From NCBI GenBank assembly GCA_963513935.1, contig OY740768.1, positions 67,568,231 through 67,632,230 of the forward strand: a DNA stretch of 64,000 bases, given 5' to 3'. The notes beneath the pieces were generated by a model. It had not been told where the DNA came from. It worked only from the letters and a program-made list of their open reading frames with translations, and made no database searches. A program made the translations under genes and the position numbers. Shown one piece after another: positions 39,595 to 56,597 of the stretch. Each line of letters starts with the position of its first letter. Within the stretch, counting starts at the first letter, position 1. This stretch comes from Aphrophora alni. Taxonomy: Eukaryota; Arthropoda; Insecta; Hemiptera; Aphrophoridae.

Positions 39595-40860
39595 TTTAAC
39601 TTGAAATTGTGGCATATCATCTGGATGTTTGTTACACAATTATTACATTAAATCCGTGTACCACACATTATGAAATTTAGGCCAAACTGTGTGTGTGTAG
39701 AAGTTTGATTTTATTGATCTAGCAAAGCTTTAACTTGTCCATTTGGCATTTCGTCTGCATGTTTGTTATACAATTACATCAAATCCATACACCACATTAT
39801 GAAATATAGGAATAAGGTACTTTGCAACAAGGCCAAACTGTGTGTATAGAAAATATATTTTATTGATCTAGCAAAGTTTTAACTTGTCCATTTGGCATTT
39901 CGTCTGCATGTTTGTTATACTATTACATCAAGTCCATATACCACACATTATGAAATATAGGAATAAGGTACTTTGCAACAAGGCCAAACTGTGTGTATAG
40001 AAAATATATTTTATTGATCTAGCAAAGTTTTAACTTGTCCATTTGGCATTTCGTCTGCATGTTTGTTATACAATTACATCAAGTCCATATGCCACACATT
40101 ACGAAATATAGGAATAAGGTACTTTGCAACAAGGCCAAACTGTGTGTATAGAAAATATATTTTATTGATCTAGCAAAGTTTTAACTTGTCCATTTGGCAT
40201 TTCGTCTGCATGTTTGTTATACAATTACATCAAGTCCATATACCACACATTATGAAATATAGGAATAAGGTACTTTGCAACAAGCCCAAACTGTGTGTAT
40301 AGAAAATATATTTTATTGATCTAGCAAAGTTTTAACTTGTCCATTTGGCATTTCGTCTGCATGTTTGTTATACAATTACATCAAGTCCATATACCACACA
40401 TTATGAAATGTAGGAATAAGGTACTTTGCAACAAGGCCAAACTGTGTGTATAGAAAATATATTTTATTGATCTAGCAAAGTTTTAACTTGTCCATTTGGC
40501 ATTTCGTCTGCATGTTTGTTATACAATTACATTAAATGTGTGTACAACAGATTATGAAATTTAGAAATTTATTATAAGATCCCTTCCAATAAGGCCGACC
40601 TGTTTGTATAAAAGTTTTATTTTACAGACCGAACGAAGTTTTATCTTGACCATTGGTATTTTGTCTGTATTTTTTATGCAATTACATTAAATCCATGTAT
40701 CACACAAAATGAAATTTAGATATCAGATACTTTCCAACAAGGCCGACCTGTGTGTATACAAGTTTTATTTCACATATCGAGCAAAGCTTCAACTTTACCA
40801 CTGGCATTTCGTTTGTATATTTGTTATGCAAATTCGTCAAATGTGTGTACAAGTTTTAAA
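39595..40860. repeat. 151-bp tandem array, about eight units
   Basis: Units contain TTTGGCATTTCGTCTGCATG, ACATTATGAAATATAGGAAT, TTTGCAACAAGGCCAAACTG and TTTTATTGATCTAGCAAAG. The start of the TTTGGCATT block recurs at 39741, 39890, 40041, 40192, 40343 and 40494, giving spacings of 149 and then 151 bp. The central units are almost identical. The first unit (39595-39740) and the last two (after ~40520) are diverged, showing central homogenisation. Non-coding. Confidence 0.95.
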
Positions 40861-43800
40861 ATAGAGGCCACTTATAAAGTAATACACAGGTATTTAAGCC
40901 ATGGAATACGTGTGATCTCATCTCCGAAGTATTAAATATAATAGCTATCGGTCCTCTGAAACTTTCCTCCTCGGTCTTTATACCTAACTAAAAAATAAAT
41001 ACTTTTCATTCATTACGTTTTGTGTATATGAATTTAAAAAATTTCTGTTTCATAGATTTAGAAAAAATATTAAATAAATTGTGTTTTATTAATTTTTCAA
41101 TTGAGCCACCGAAGCTCAACAGCGGTGAGGTTAAATGTCAGTTTTTCAGTAGATGGATCGGTAATCCAGGGTATATACAGGGGGGGGGGGGGTCATGGGG
41201 AAACCAACATACTTCAAAGACGTATTTCTGTACCGAAATAATAAAAACGTTCATTAACTCGAAAACTGTTAACTTTATATCAAAATTACAACGAACGAAA
41301 TGTGTTTTTTTTTTTTTAATTTTGGTATTTAGTTTAAACAATAACCTATCTACAAAAAATTTAAAACACAATAACTTTTTGGTTTTCATAATTCCTCTAC
41401 AATAACTAAGATTAACTTAAAACCAAATTTTCTTTTGACGTATGATAAAAAAAATGTAAATGAGGCAAATAAAAATAAATAAACGATTTAAAAAAAAATC
41501 ACATTTTACTGAAGAAGAATTAATTTAAAATGTATACACCTGTAAACATCGATGAGTACCGCACAATATTTACTGCAACTGTGATCCCAGTTAATGGAAA
41601 GTTTCAACCACAACGCAAGAGCAACCCACAAATACAGCTTTTAATTTTTATTGTTTATCCTGTTTAGTGGTGTTTTGTTCATGTTTACAGTAGCTTTAAA
41701 ATTATTTACCTTTACTTCTTGATGTATGAATATTGTTGTGTCCCATGTCACGTCTTGCGCTAGTAGTTAAATAGCCACATTTAGTGTAGAAGAATAATCC
41801 ATTTTAATCAAAGTAGCTAGATCTGCTTTCACAGAACCATTACTTACTATAACTGTTTTATGGTTGTAGCAATTCTTATTGATACACACAGCAACTTCAA
41901 ATGTGGTTCACTAACATTTATCGCTAAAATATAATTGCTTTTCACATTCAACACAAGATATGAATCTCAATTTAATTATGCAAGCAATCTAGAGGTTCAC
42001 GCAATATATTTTCCTTGTTACCTGTTTATTTTTACTTGACCTTGTATCACTTTGTATGCTCTGACCTCATTCTGATTACTAAGAACAAGCTTTAAAGAAC
42101 CTCCCTCCCGCCCCCAAATAGCAGTTTTTAGACTTGGGATAATTTTCGTTTTGACAAAATGGTCAGCTCGAGTAGTTGGTATTTTAATGATTGGTAAAAT
42201 CCCATTATCTTTTCTCTACATCAAATTACCAAATCTGTTAAAATATTTAAACTTGAGCCCTCTGTTCATTCTCTTTCTCACCTAGGACACATAATCTTTA
42301 CTTTGATCCTTTGGGGTTTTTGGACAAGATTTAAACAAAACGTTTGAGCTAATTTTGATCGAATTGAATATGTGGTTATCAATGCCGATTTTCCTCAAAC
42401 ATTTAGAGTTACTAAAACTATGAAACAGTAGCACGTAAGATATGAGAAATAATGTGAATATTAATATGAGATGTTTCGACCGCCCGTATCAAATATATTG
42501 TGGATAAGTAGAACTATGGTGTATGGTTACCTTACTAATTTGGTCGCGAAAAATTATTATATTTATATTTTCATTCCATTCATAGCCTTGTCTATGTGGT
42601 GATGTGTCTAGTAATTATAAGATGACAAAGCTAGGAATGGCTAAAAATGTACTCCATCGTAATTGTTTTATTTGAGAACTCTATAAGGTCATGTATTGAG
42701 GGTAGTATTTATTTGTAAAGATGTTGCAAAAGTAAACATTGGTAAATGTATGCCTCATTTTAATGGTATTTAAATACTTAATATTTTGACAAAGTTTTTT
42801 TTTGTCAGGTGTTTAATCTATATTTCACATTTGTGTATTTAAATTTTTCAAGAAGTAGAAATTTTACAATACTTTAATAGTTACAGGATTTGGAATATAA
42901 TAGCTGCCATGTGGCACATCTTTTCAAAGATGTGTTATTGTTGATGCTGGAACGAAGAACCTTGGTTTTCAAAATCGTTTAGGTATCGATATTACTTGAT
43001 TTATGTTTACATTTGAAAATCTCTCTAAACAGACCTCTATCAATATATTTTCTTTTAAGGCCCCTAAATCGAAAAGAAAAAAATATTTTTGTTTTATAAA
43101 TTCTTCATAAGCAATTTCAATTAATAAGGTACAACTTTATTCCAATTTTCTAATTCAGACCTTTCCCCACAATATATTTGATACATTTGATCTGAAACGC
43201 TCGATATATTAAAGCGAAATTGAACTATTTCACGTGTAATCTTCGATATTCAGAAACATTGGCATAATAAGAACATCAAAACTGTTTACACATTCAACTT
43301 TGAACAGATAGACCTGCAAAACTTCACCTTGGAATTATATGACAATTTTCTATATATTCTCAATACATTAGGTACATAATTATATAACTGTCTTTAATTA
43401 TTGTACGTATTATTAAGATAAATTTAAAAAAAGTTCATTATGCAATGTAGAGGCAATTAAGTTATATCTAAGCAATTATTAGAGACATTGAAAGTAAAAA
43501 ATGCTTTCAAGTTAAATGTCATCTGCAGAAAAACTTATATCCAGGAGTTCTGTTGTAAATCGTTTTATTTCTAAAAGTAAATTTAAATTCCCTGTAGAGT
43601 ATTGAGCCAGAGCGATTTTCTTAACTATAACCTATTAACGGCAGCTGCACGTCCGTCTCTTAGGGAAAACAGTAATCCTGGAAGAAAGGAAATCTTGTTT
43701 TCCCACTCAGTTTTGATATGCATGGGCTCATCTTATAGCCTGTCCTTTGGGATTCAAAATATAGTAGTTGGCTCTTGCATATATGTAACTTCATCGAACA

Positions 43801-44439
43801 ACTCGAAAATATCGATTAAGGTCAGTGCTCAGAGGGCTTATATCTGCCATCTTTAATAAGTCCCAATTTATTGTTTATAATACCCAAGTTATAGTAATGA
43901 TTGACATTACATTGGTTGGCCCAAACATCCTAGGTGTGGGAGGGGTGGTAGGTCTCCATTTATTTTAGTTTATTTTTTCATGTTTGTTCTAGTTTAGCAA
44001 CAGAACCCTTTGTAGGTGATAACTATGTTATCGAAATGTATATCATGATTAAATCTAAATTACTACGGAATAAAACTAAATTTAACTATTATTGTGAATT
44101 TCATCACAGTGTTTATTAAAAAAATAATATTATTGTTCGGGATCTGATACAAATTATTTTACTGTAAATGTAATAACAAATTTACTTAAAATATTCTAGC
44201 TATGAGATCTCCTTCCTGATGAAAATCCAAAATCATAACATATCCTGCGATAATTAGTTATACACAAAATGATTCCGTCGGAAGTGGCAGCAATTGATAG
44301 GCATGTTCTGTTTGTCTAAATTAACAAATCGTTCCTAAGAACTGTGTCAAGAAATTTAAAAATTATTTAATCTTTCCGATATTCTTTGGGCACCCATTAT
44401 TTTATGTTAGTGTTAGGAAACGCTATAAGGTTAGAAGAG
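40861..44439. other. AT-rich non-coding DNA
   Basis: Contains a G-run near 41180-41191. A 127-codon frame (41022-41405) crosses that run and a T-run and has no domain. A perfect short hairpin, CACATCTTT-TC-AAAGATGTG, lies near 42915-42934. The 84-codon frame at 43602-43856 has mixed composition but no recognisable family. A GATAAC-TAT-GTTATC stem followed by GAAA lies at about 44018-44036. No gene is supported. Confidence 0.45.
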
Positions 44440-44505
44440 TAGCCTAGAGCAGTTGGCAGAACGCGTACTCTCTATCACAGGTTACGCAGGAGTTTGGGTA
44501 ATGAG
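44440..44505 (+). mobile_element. Possible tRNA-derived SINE fragment
   Basis: TAGCCTAGAGCAGTTGGCAG fits a Pol III A box. GGTTACGCAGG and the GAGTTTGGGTAA that follows occupy the place of a B-box region. GCAGTTGG and TTACGCAGG also occur, in order, in the minus-strand SINE at 52880-53000, which supports a common family. The B box itself is poor. Confidence 0.35.
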
Positions 44506-45289
44506 TTGCGTTTTTCCGTGTTATCTACTCCACTGTCTTCCTAGTCTTAACGGGCTTAAAGTAAACGCTTTAGAGGTCGAAATTTTAGTTCGATTGCCTC
44601 AAATTTGGTTTGTGAGTTCGGTTTTACGAATCGTTTGACAAGTTTGTTATCCAGAAATATCAATTTATAAATTGAATAAGGCAGCCGATTTTTAAATAAA
44701 TGAAATAACAATAATTGTGATAACTTATCACTTGTTGACCTTACAATATTTTAATGATTCACATACCTGTTTTCTACAGTAGCCTACAACATAAGAGATT
44801 ACTAAAAACTAACATTGATGACGGCTTAACTTCAAAATTAAAAACAATATCAATTGGTTCTGTTTCTGAAATTTTTGTTGAAGTTAAATTTTGCATATAA
44901 ATTAGGTTTTATTAATTGTTGATTATGATTATAACTCTATAACATAATCGGAAAATTTCATATTATGGTGTCAATCGATTTATCAGTAGTTCTTAAATTA
45001 CCTATAATAACTCATAATAAATTACGGAATATATAAAAATACTATCATGTCTGCGTATCAGAGATATCATTTTCATCTAATGCACAATAAAGAATTACAT
45101 AATATTAATTTTCATAATAATTGTAAAAGAATACATTTCTAACGTTTGTTGTTGAGACCATGGCGTAGACTGATTGGCAATGCTCTTCAAGAAACAAATG
45201 CCATCTGACAAATTCATTCAGTCTATTTTCAGAATGATTACTTTGTTCGGATGGATCGAACTACGATAAATCAAATATAAACTCATTCA
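44506..45289. other. AT-rich non-coding DNA
   Basis: No gene or array seen. Confidence 0.55.
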
Positions 45290-45500
45290 GCAGCGTCCTG
45301 CCATGACCTTTTATTGATTACTATTGGTGAAACGCATTAGGTTAGGTTGCCAAACAATCGATGGCCGGCAGGCGCCTAGGTTGCATGGTAGGTCAGGTGA
45401 ACGACTTACCTTGAGTTCAGCTTACTGTTGTAATGTGCAGCGTGTGTGAGCATGCGTAGTGGTGTAAGTAACTCTTACCCAATCGCGGGCTACGGCTAAA
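45290..45500. other. GC-enriched patch, unexplained
   Basis: Includes GGTTAGGTTGCC, ATGGCCGGCAGGCGCCTAGG and GGTGTAAGTAACTC (a donor-like GTAAGT near 45472). No long frame on either strand. It could be a non-coding exon, a regulatory site or a transposon piece. No decision can be made from sequence alone. Confidence 0.25.
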
Positions 45501-46254
45501 AACCTATTGTTAATTTATGTAAATTAGTTAGTTTGCACGATGAGCTTTCAGATAACATGCGTTAGTTATGAAACCGTCGAGTACAAATAGTTGTTTTCAG
45601 TGTGAATAGCTTTTTTTTTAATCTGACAAGTTTACTGTATTTATATAATAAATAAGCAATTGCCGTCTTTCTTATCTATACCTAAAAATTTGCTTCACTA
45701 ATTTGAATTTGAGTGAGATTAAATTACACAAAATGTGTAGCAAACCGCATACATTTTTGTTTGATGTTGTTTTAAAATGCGGTACCTCAAATATGTTTGA
45801 TAAGCAGCAAGATGTTTAAAAATGGTCAGATTATTCTTTTTTTTTTTACTTCTCTAGCACACGTAGGGTAAATGTGATAACCACATATGACCTTGGTTTC
45901 ACGACTCGTGAATTAAAAATAGGCCTACATGAAATTAACTGTTGACATATCTTCCGTCTGTCTGTATCGAATGTCGTCATACATGCAGGATCTCCAAAAG
46001 AGGCATTGAGGAACGATATTCGGCGTGGGCATCGCTTGTTTTCCATATAAAACGTGTTTAAATTCAACTTATGACAACATTTTTTATTTGTACAGTGTGT
46101 CGTGAAATGACGTTAATTTCCATAGTAGGCTAATTACCTCGGAAATTAATCGTAGCGTAGGGTTTCAAATTGTTTTTTTTTTCAAGTATATTATAATTTT
46201 GTTTTGAAAAAAGTTTTGAGGTGTACTGTATGTGCAAACCAAGTACGTACAACC
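45501..46254. other. AT-rich non-coding DNA
   Basis: The 73-codon minus-strand frame (45846-46067) shows no domain. Nothing else is recognisable. Confidence 0.5.
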
Positions 46255-46515
46255 TTTTTTCCCTCTTGTTATTTAAAAGGTGAAAAATCTTAAGTCATTA
46301 TCATCTTATAAAAAAAGAAAGAAAAGAGTATAAAATAAAATACCCATAGACCTCGAATACTGTAGTGTCAGGGTTAGAAGAGAATAAGAGTTGGATCTGA
46401 TAGGAAAAGAGAGGGATCTAACTCAAGACTACGTGAAAAAATGGTGTACATCCAGTTAGGTCCCTCCGTATTGCCAAGCCTGTACTCACTAAAGTGAGCC
46501 CCTATGGGTGTACAC
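46255..46515 (+). repeat. Dispersed ~270-bp repeat family, copy B
   Basis: Blocks shared with 53040-53325 in the same order: TATTTAAAAGGTGAAAAATC, AAAGAGTATAAAAT, CCTCGAATACTGTAGTGTCA, GAGAGGGATCTAAC, CAAGACTACGTGAAA, and a final hairpin CTCACT-AA-AGTGAG before CCCCTA. It is non-coding, and its ordered blocks mark it as an interspersed element, possibly a SINE body. Confidence 0.75.
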
Positions 46516-51841
<5,326 letters not shown>

Positions 51842-52575
51842 AAACATTGTAGAACGTACTGTTTTGGTTGAGAACATTTTGTGAACTGGAAAAATAATAT
51901 TTCCAAATACTTTCCATACAGAATGTTGTACCGGATTTGGTAATCGGAACATTAACAGATGCACCAAGAAACGGTAGATCTTGTGGCAAACACGTCAATG
52001 TCTTCAGAAAAAGAAACTAGTCAGTGTAGGAAGAGCTCATACGGAAATTAAAAATAAAAATCCCTTACAAAGTTCAGTTCAGTTTATACACGAATTGAAA
52101 CCAACCAAACACGTTAAAATGATTTAATACTTAGTAGCAGAACAATGAATAGACATTCTGATGCGCTTGAGGCTTAGATTTATATGTCAAGTTAATAAAT
52201 GCATAAAATCAAGGTCTTGGAGCATTGGGAATCCAGGTATACTCTACGTTCCGAAAAATTGGAGTTTGGAATTGTGATTTTGCGAAATCGTATTGTGCAA
52301 CTGATATTCTTTGAACATACCATCATCTCGGAGAGATGTTGCCCAGATATTGTTGTTCATCAATTCGTAAGCCAACTCGAAGAAAGTGAAATTAATAATG
52401 CTAACTTTCCACAAGATCACAGCTCAAATCGAATCATTATACAAGAATAGTCAAAAATAAACAACCTGAAAGAGGGAATCATCATAACCTACACGCTGCT
52501 CGCAACACGGAAGTCTAGAAGTTGTAAAGAGTTATGTATGATATTGAAGGACGACACTTTGAACACCGCATACTA
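51842..52575 (+). pseudogene. Mariner-like transposase pseudogene, copy C
   Basis: The best preserved transposase remnant. In order it reads VERTVLVENIL (first HTH region, 51845 onward), GTLTDAPRNGRS (linker between HTH domains, 51949), QFIHELKPTKHVKMI (52081), WSIGNPG (52217), LEFGIVILRNRIVQLIFFEH with IISERCCPDIVVHQFVSQLE (52259-52380), NFPQDHS (second catalytic Asp block, 52402) and YDIEGRHFEHRIL (C-terminus, 52537). At least three frame changes and several stops are present. The segment holding the third catalytic Asp and the DFFLWG motif is lost. It belongs to the IS630/Tc1/mariner group common in arthropods. A full-length gene would be about 1 kb; 734 bp remain. Confidence 0.88.
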
Positions 52576-52879
52576 GTTACAAAATAATAAATTTGTTATT
52601 TGCAAATACATTTGTTTTATTTCCGGAGAACCCAAATTACTCACTGCAGAGAGACATTTTGAACGTACTGTATAATAAATCAAGAATATGTCTGTGGTAA
52701 AGGGAGGGAAGGTTAATTCCAATGGAATATTTGTTCGGATATTGTGATTTGTATAAATGTTGCGATACATTTTTGTGAAGAAGTCAACGTTGAATTTTAT
52801 TGGTCTTTTTTGTTTGCGTGTTTTTGTCACTTATATTCTTTACTTTTCTGCGCATTTAACTCGTTAAAACGTGGGAACA
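52576..52879. other. Non-coding DNA between mariner remnant and SINE
   Basis: May contain the 3' terminal part of the mariner element, but no inverted repeat partner could be matched upstream of 51842. The 85- and 71-codon frames across it are opposite-strand shadows without domains. Confidence 0.45.
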
Positions 52880-53000
52880 GGATCCCTGCGGAAAATCCCC
52901 ACGCTATACACAGGGCTCGAACCTGCATAACTTTTGACGGATCACTAATCCGAATTTAAAGCGAGGTAAGCGAACGACTTTACCAACTGCCTTCACACTC
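52880..53000 (-). mobile_element. tRNA-derived SINE, minus strand
   Basis: Read on the minus strand, GGCAGTTGGTAAAG (52976-52992) is an A box and GCAGGTTCGAGCCC (52913-52926) contains a canonical B box. They are in the right order and separated by about 50 bp. The 5' part after the B box is GTGGGGATTTTCCGC, not a tRNA acceptor arm, so this is a SINE head rather than a tRNA gene. It lies just upstream of copy C of the dispersed repeat, which starts at 53040 on the other strand. Confidence 0.65.
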
Positions 53001-53039
53001 CTTTCCCTAACCTTTAAATGAGAATAAGGACGATTTATC

Positions 53040-53325
53040 TTCTTGATATTTAAAGGCGAAAAACCTCTCGCTTATCATCATCGCCTTATGGGGAAAAAAA
53101 AGGAAAAAAAGTAGAAGAAAAAAGAGTATAAAATTAAACGTCTAGCCTTCGAATATTTTAATGGCGTCAGGGTCGGAAAACAACAGAGTTGGTCAATGGA
53201 GACCTGAATAAGAATTATGAAAGAGAGGGATCTAACCCAAGACTACGTGAAACAATATGTAGATCCAGCTAGGAACCTCGGAACTGCTAAACCCGTACTC
53301 ATTAACGTGAGCCCCTAAGAGCTAA
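53040..53325 (+). repeat. Dispersed ~270-bp repeat family, copy C
   Basis: Same ordered blocks as copies A and B: ATTTAAAGGCGAAAAACCTC, AAAAGAGTATAAAAT, CCTTCGAATATTTTAATGGC, GAGAGGGATCTAACCCAAGA, CTACGTGAAACAAT, GATCCAGCTAGGAACCTCGG, CTCATTAACGTGAGCCCCTA. The CTCACTAAAGTGAG hairpin of copy B is here CTCATTAACGTGAG, with loss of one pair. Non-coding. Confidence 0.75.
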
Positions 53326-54604
53326 GAATGAGGACGAGAATGGACCCAAATCTTTTGAAATTAAATGGATTAAGAAATTATAATTTACTAAGACTTTGAA
53401 TTGTAAAAGAAACTATTCAGATAACAAAATGAATTAAAAGTAACTAAATACTTTGTCGAGAAATATAAACTCCTAAATCGTACTTGAAAGTAAGAAAACA
53501 AAACTTTCATTTCCTCGTTTGCAAATCGGATTATACTTTTCTTTATAATAATGTTTACAGTTTACACGTTTTGTTACCTTGGATATTTATATAGGTTGAA
53601 TTAAAAGATGCACGAATTAAACAATTTCTTTGTTCGTTAAATCCTTCACCTAATTAATTGTTTTATTGTTTTCTCTGAAGAACAACTTTAGAAGAAACTT
53701 AACAATTAATGTTTATTGTTTTACAGTCAACGCTTTCAATGCAGCATCCTCTAATTTAAATTTAAATATTTAACGAAGTAGAAATTGTTTGTTCAAAACT
53801 CTGAACTCTAGAATGATTTTGTTTCTTAATACTTTTGTGTGTCTTGCCAAGTGGAACATCGTTTACGCTCAGTAAGGCATGGTTCAGTGGAAATTTGTTA
53901 TTTCAAGAAAATCTTTCCAATATAAATGTATGCATCCAACCAATCTATTTATCTATTACCCTTCACTTTATATATTGACCGTGACTTTAGATACTTTATC
54001 ACTAACAGTAAAACCTTATCTGTGTTTTTTTAGGGAAACAAATTGAGGCTATCAGGGTGTGTTTCCTTATTTATTTCTACGTAATGTTTTGTCGAAGAAA
54101 GGGGATCGTCATAAACCTTCAGAGTTACCACAGTTTGATAGAAATCACGTAGCCAATTTGAAGAGAAGAGCTTTTAAATTTTGGCCGTACATATGTCTTT
54201 ATATTTAATTCACTAAGGAATTTCTGCGACAGTCCTGTATTTCTTTACTATAAGGCCGATTTTCATAATTGAGATGTCAAATTAAACAATTTTACCTGCA
54301 AATTTACCAAAATTTGTTCATTTTATTTGAAAACACTTATTTTGTAATAAATGTATCATTTAAATAAAATGATTGTTATAGTTAAATAACATTTTTGTTT
54401 TACAACAAAAATAATTTAAAACAGCTTTTATAAAATCTATATAGGCTACATTTATTTGTTGTTCCTTTTGAGAACGTATAACAACTGTTTTAAATTATTT
54501 TAAAGTTAACTTATAGCTTTTTGTCCCCACCTTCACATTGTGTTCCGATTGATTGCTTACATTTCGCAAAACTAAACCATTATATGGCTTGGTTAAATAA
54601 TTAT
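53326..54604. other. AT-rich non-coding DNA
   Basis: An acceptor-like TTATTGTTTTACAG lies near 53716-53727 with no donor close by. No genes or arrays. Confidence 0.5.
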
Positions 54605-54672
54605 TTCAAGCTAAAACTTACCTAGAGACCGGGTATCGAACCCAGGACCTTTGGCTTTACGCACCAACGCGT
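54605..54672 (-). mobile_element. tRNA-derived SINE fragment with perfect B box
   Basis: On the minus strand, GGTCCTGGGTTCGATACCCG contains a perfect B box with its stem (GGGTTCGATACCC, 54631-54643). The upstream TTGGTGCGTAAAGCC lacks a convincing A box, and the sequence ends in (TA)-rich DNA, so only the 3' half of a tRNA-like head is present. It abuts the 145-bp array. Confidence 0.6.
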
Positions 54673-54686
54673 ATATAATATAATAT

Positions 54687-55472
54687 GGCTTATTGTTAAT
54701 GTGTGACAATTAAGTCTGAATATTTTATCTCGCAAAAGTTATCGCCTTAACTATACATACTGTATGCAGCTAACTTTATTTGTAATTGATTATTTACATC
54801 TCACAAAAGTTAACGGTTTATATGGCTTATTGTTAATGTATGGCACTTGCGTGGGAGCTAAGATATTCCAAGTTTTACACAGTATAAAACAACTATTATA
54901 CATACTGTAATCAGCTAACTTTATTTGTAATTGATTGTTTACATCTCACAAAAGTTAACGGTTTATATGGCTTATTGTTAATGTATGGCATTTGCGTGGG
55001 AGCTAAGATATTCTAAGTTTTACACAGTATAAAACAACTACTATACATACTGTATGCAGCTAACTTTATTTGTAATTGATTGTTTACATCTCACAAAAGT
55101 TAACGGTTTATATGGCTTATTGTTAATGTATGGCACTTGCGTGGGAGCTAAGATATTCCAAGTTTTACACAGTATAAAACAACTACTATACATACTGTAT
55201 GCAGCTAACTTTATTTGTAATTGATTGTTTACATCTCACAAAAGTTAACGGTTTATATGGCTTATTGTTAATGTATGGCACTTGCGTGGGAGCTAAGATA
55301 TTCCAAGTTTTACACAGTATAAAACAACTACTATACATACTGTATGCAGCTAACTTTATTTGTAATTGATTGTTTACATCTCACAAACGTTAACGGTTTA
55401 TATGGCTTATTGTTAATGTATGGCACTTGCGTGGGAGCTAAGATATTCTAAGTTTTACAGAGTATAAAACAA
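54687..55472. repeat. 145-bp tandem array, about five units
   Basis: The block ending CTATACATAC recurs with ends at 54760, 54905, 55050, 55195 and 55340, exactly 145 bp apart. Each unit holds CATACTGTATG (a short palindrome), TAACTTT...AAAGTTA (an inverted pair), TATGGCTTATTGTTAATGTA and CACTTGCGTGGGAGCTAAG. The left-most unit is degenerate. The array runs without a gap into a Helitron-type coding remnant. Internal tandem repeats of about this length are known from Helitron-like elements such as DINE-1 in flies, so the array may be part of the element. Confidence 0.93.
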
Positions 55473-55473
55473 A

Positions 55474-55690
55474 ATGGCGGCCGCAGGAAGACCGTGTGGA
55501 AAACGTTGAACACTTACTGATCGACGAGAAAATGCCATTGGCAGATATCGAAAGGTACTGAATAATGAAGTAAACCAACAAGTTCAACTGCCAATATGAA
55601 TCTCTGACATCGACATTAAAATTGTAGGTGATTTTTCTTATAAATGTAGATATTGCAGTGCTTTAATGTTCCATTGTGAGATTGGAAAAA
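55474..55690 (+). pseudogene. Helitron-type protein remnant (N-terminal zinc-finger region)
   Basis: From ATG at 55474 a single frame reads MAAAGRPCGKR, stop, TLTDRRENAIGRYRKVLNNE, VNQQVQLPI, stop, ISDIDIKIVGDFSYKCRYCS and ALMFHCEIGKTL. The CRYCSALMFHCE block matches the CxxCxALxFxxE zinc-ribbon-like motif that precedes the Rep domain in animal Helitron (RepHel) proteins, and the RRRENAIGRYR-type basic stretch fits the region before it. Two in-frame stops break the frame, and no Rep or helicase motifs follow. It is an old 5' fragment of an autonomous element, next to a 145-bp array that could be its internal repeat. The zinc-finger match is clear; the rest is inferred. Confidence 0.55.
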
Positions 55691-55817
55691 CGTTACTATA
55701 TTGATACTAATATAGTTATTCAAAACTGTTAAAATTCTTAACTACTAGTATATAATGTAAGCTTTAATACATTTAATAATCCAAAATTAAATACTGTAAG
55801 TATATCGATCAATAAAG
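55691..55817. other. AT-rich linker
   Basis: Very AT-rich, no frame continuing from the Helitron remnant. It ends in the T-run of the splice-like site. Confidence 0.5.
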
Positions 55818-55845
55818 TATTGTTTTTTTCTGATTCCAGGTAAGA
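55818..55845 (+). promoter_or_regulatory. Second recursive-splice-like site
   Basis: TGTTTTTTTCTGATTCCAG (AG at 55838-55839) abuts GTAAGA at 55840-55845. A second donor-like GTGAGT follows at 55873, so the 33-nt stretch 55840-55872 could serve as a recursive-splice exon; it is open in two frames. The site is close to a Helitron remnant, so an origin from transposon sequence is possible. It is a slightly poorer donor than the 11782 site. Confidence 0.35.
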
Positions 55846-56552
55846 TACAGTCGCAATCATCTAGACTACCTAGTGAGTATAATGTACCTACATACTTCTA
55901 TTATATTAGACGAATAGACCTATCTGCATATTATCCATATCTATTATTAATAATTTATTTACCAATCATCATATTAGTAATGTAGTTAAAGTAGGTATTT
56001 CGATTATTGAAAATCGCAGATATTTGGAAAGAGAATAACTAAATGACAATCTGAGTAACTCATTGTAGCCCTATTGTGATAGGGCTACAATATGATGTCG
56101 TTTCATGCCTATATCCGCTTTGAACCTAAATAGATTATAAATATGTCTGTTGTACATGTTATAAGTTGAACCGGGTGTACCAATTTTGATAAAATAAGAA
56201 CATATTTTGGCCGTATTTCGAGTTTTATTCCTATTTTTTTTTAAAGAACTCTAAATTTTAACGCTGCAAGATCAAACCACAAAATTTACATACTTTTTTT
56301 CAAATCATGCAACTGTTTTGATCAAAATAAAATCCTAACAACCAACAAACAAAACCCATAGGTTTTAAATAGTGTTTTAACCGTAACTAAACATTAGTTT
56401 TTTTTTTGAACGTCATAAAATGAACATATTTAATTTCTATCAAATATTGGTAAAATATGTGATTTATGTGCCAAGAGGCAAGTATAAGAAAATATCTGTT
56501 TGCTAGGAAATGAGAAAATAAAACGGAACACTATTAGCCATCGGGTTTATTT

Positions 56553-56554
<2 letters not shown>
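55846..56554. other. AT-rich non-coding DNA
   Basis: A short inverted pair, TAGCCCTATTG-TGAT-AGGGCTA, lies near 56067-56089. No genes. Confidence 0.5.

Positions 56555-56597
<43 letters not shown>
56555..56597. repeat. Poly-T tract (43 bp)
   Basis: The longest homopolymer in the window. It is followed by AT-rich sequence and then a block at 56660-56735 related to the dispersed repeat at 37272 and 48336. Confidence 0.98.

Noticed and set aside
41022..41405. 127-codon plus-strand frame
   Set aside because: Kept open by a G-run (poly-Gly) and a T-run (poly-Phe); a minus-strand frame overlaps it; no domain.
42915..42934. microRNA precursor hairpin
   Set aside because: The perfect stem is only 9 bp with a 2-nt loop, far too short for a pre-miRNA.
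54625..54650. Functional tRNA gene
   Set aside because: The B box is perfect, but no A box or acceptor-stem pairing is found at the right distance; fits a truncated SINE head.
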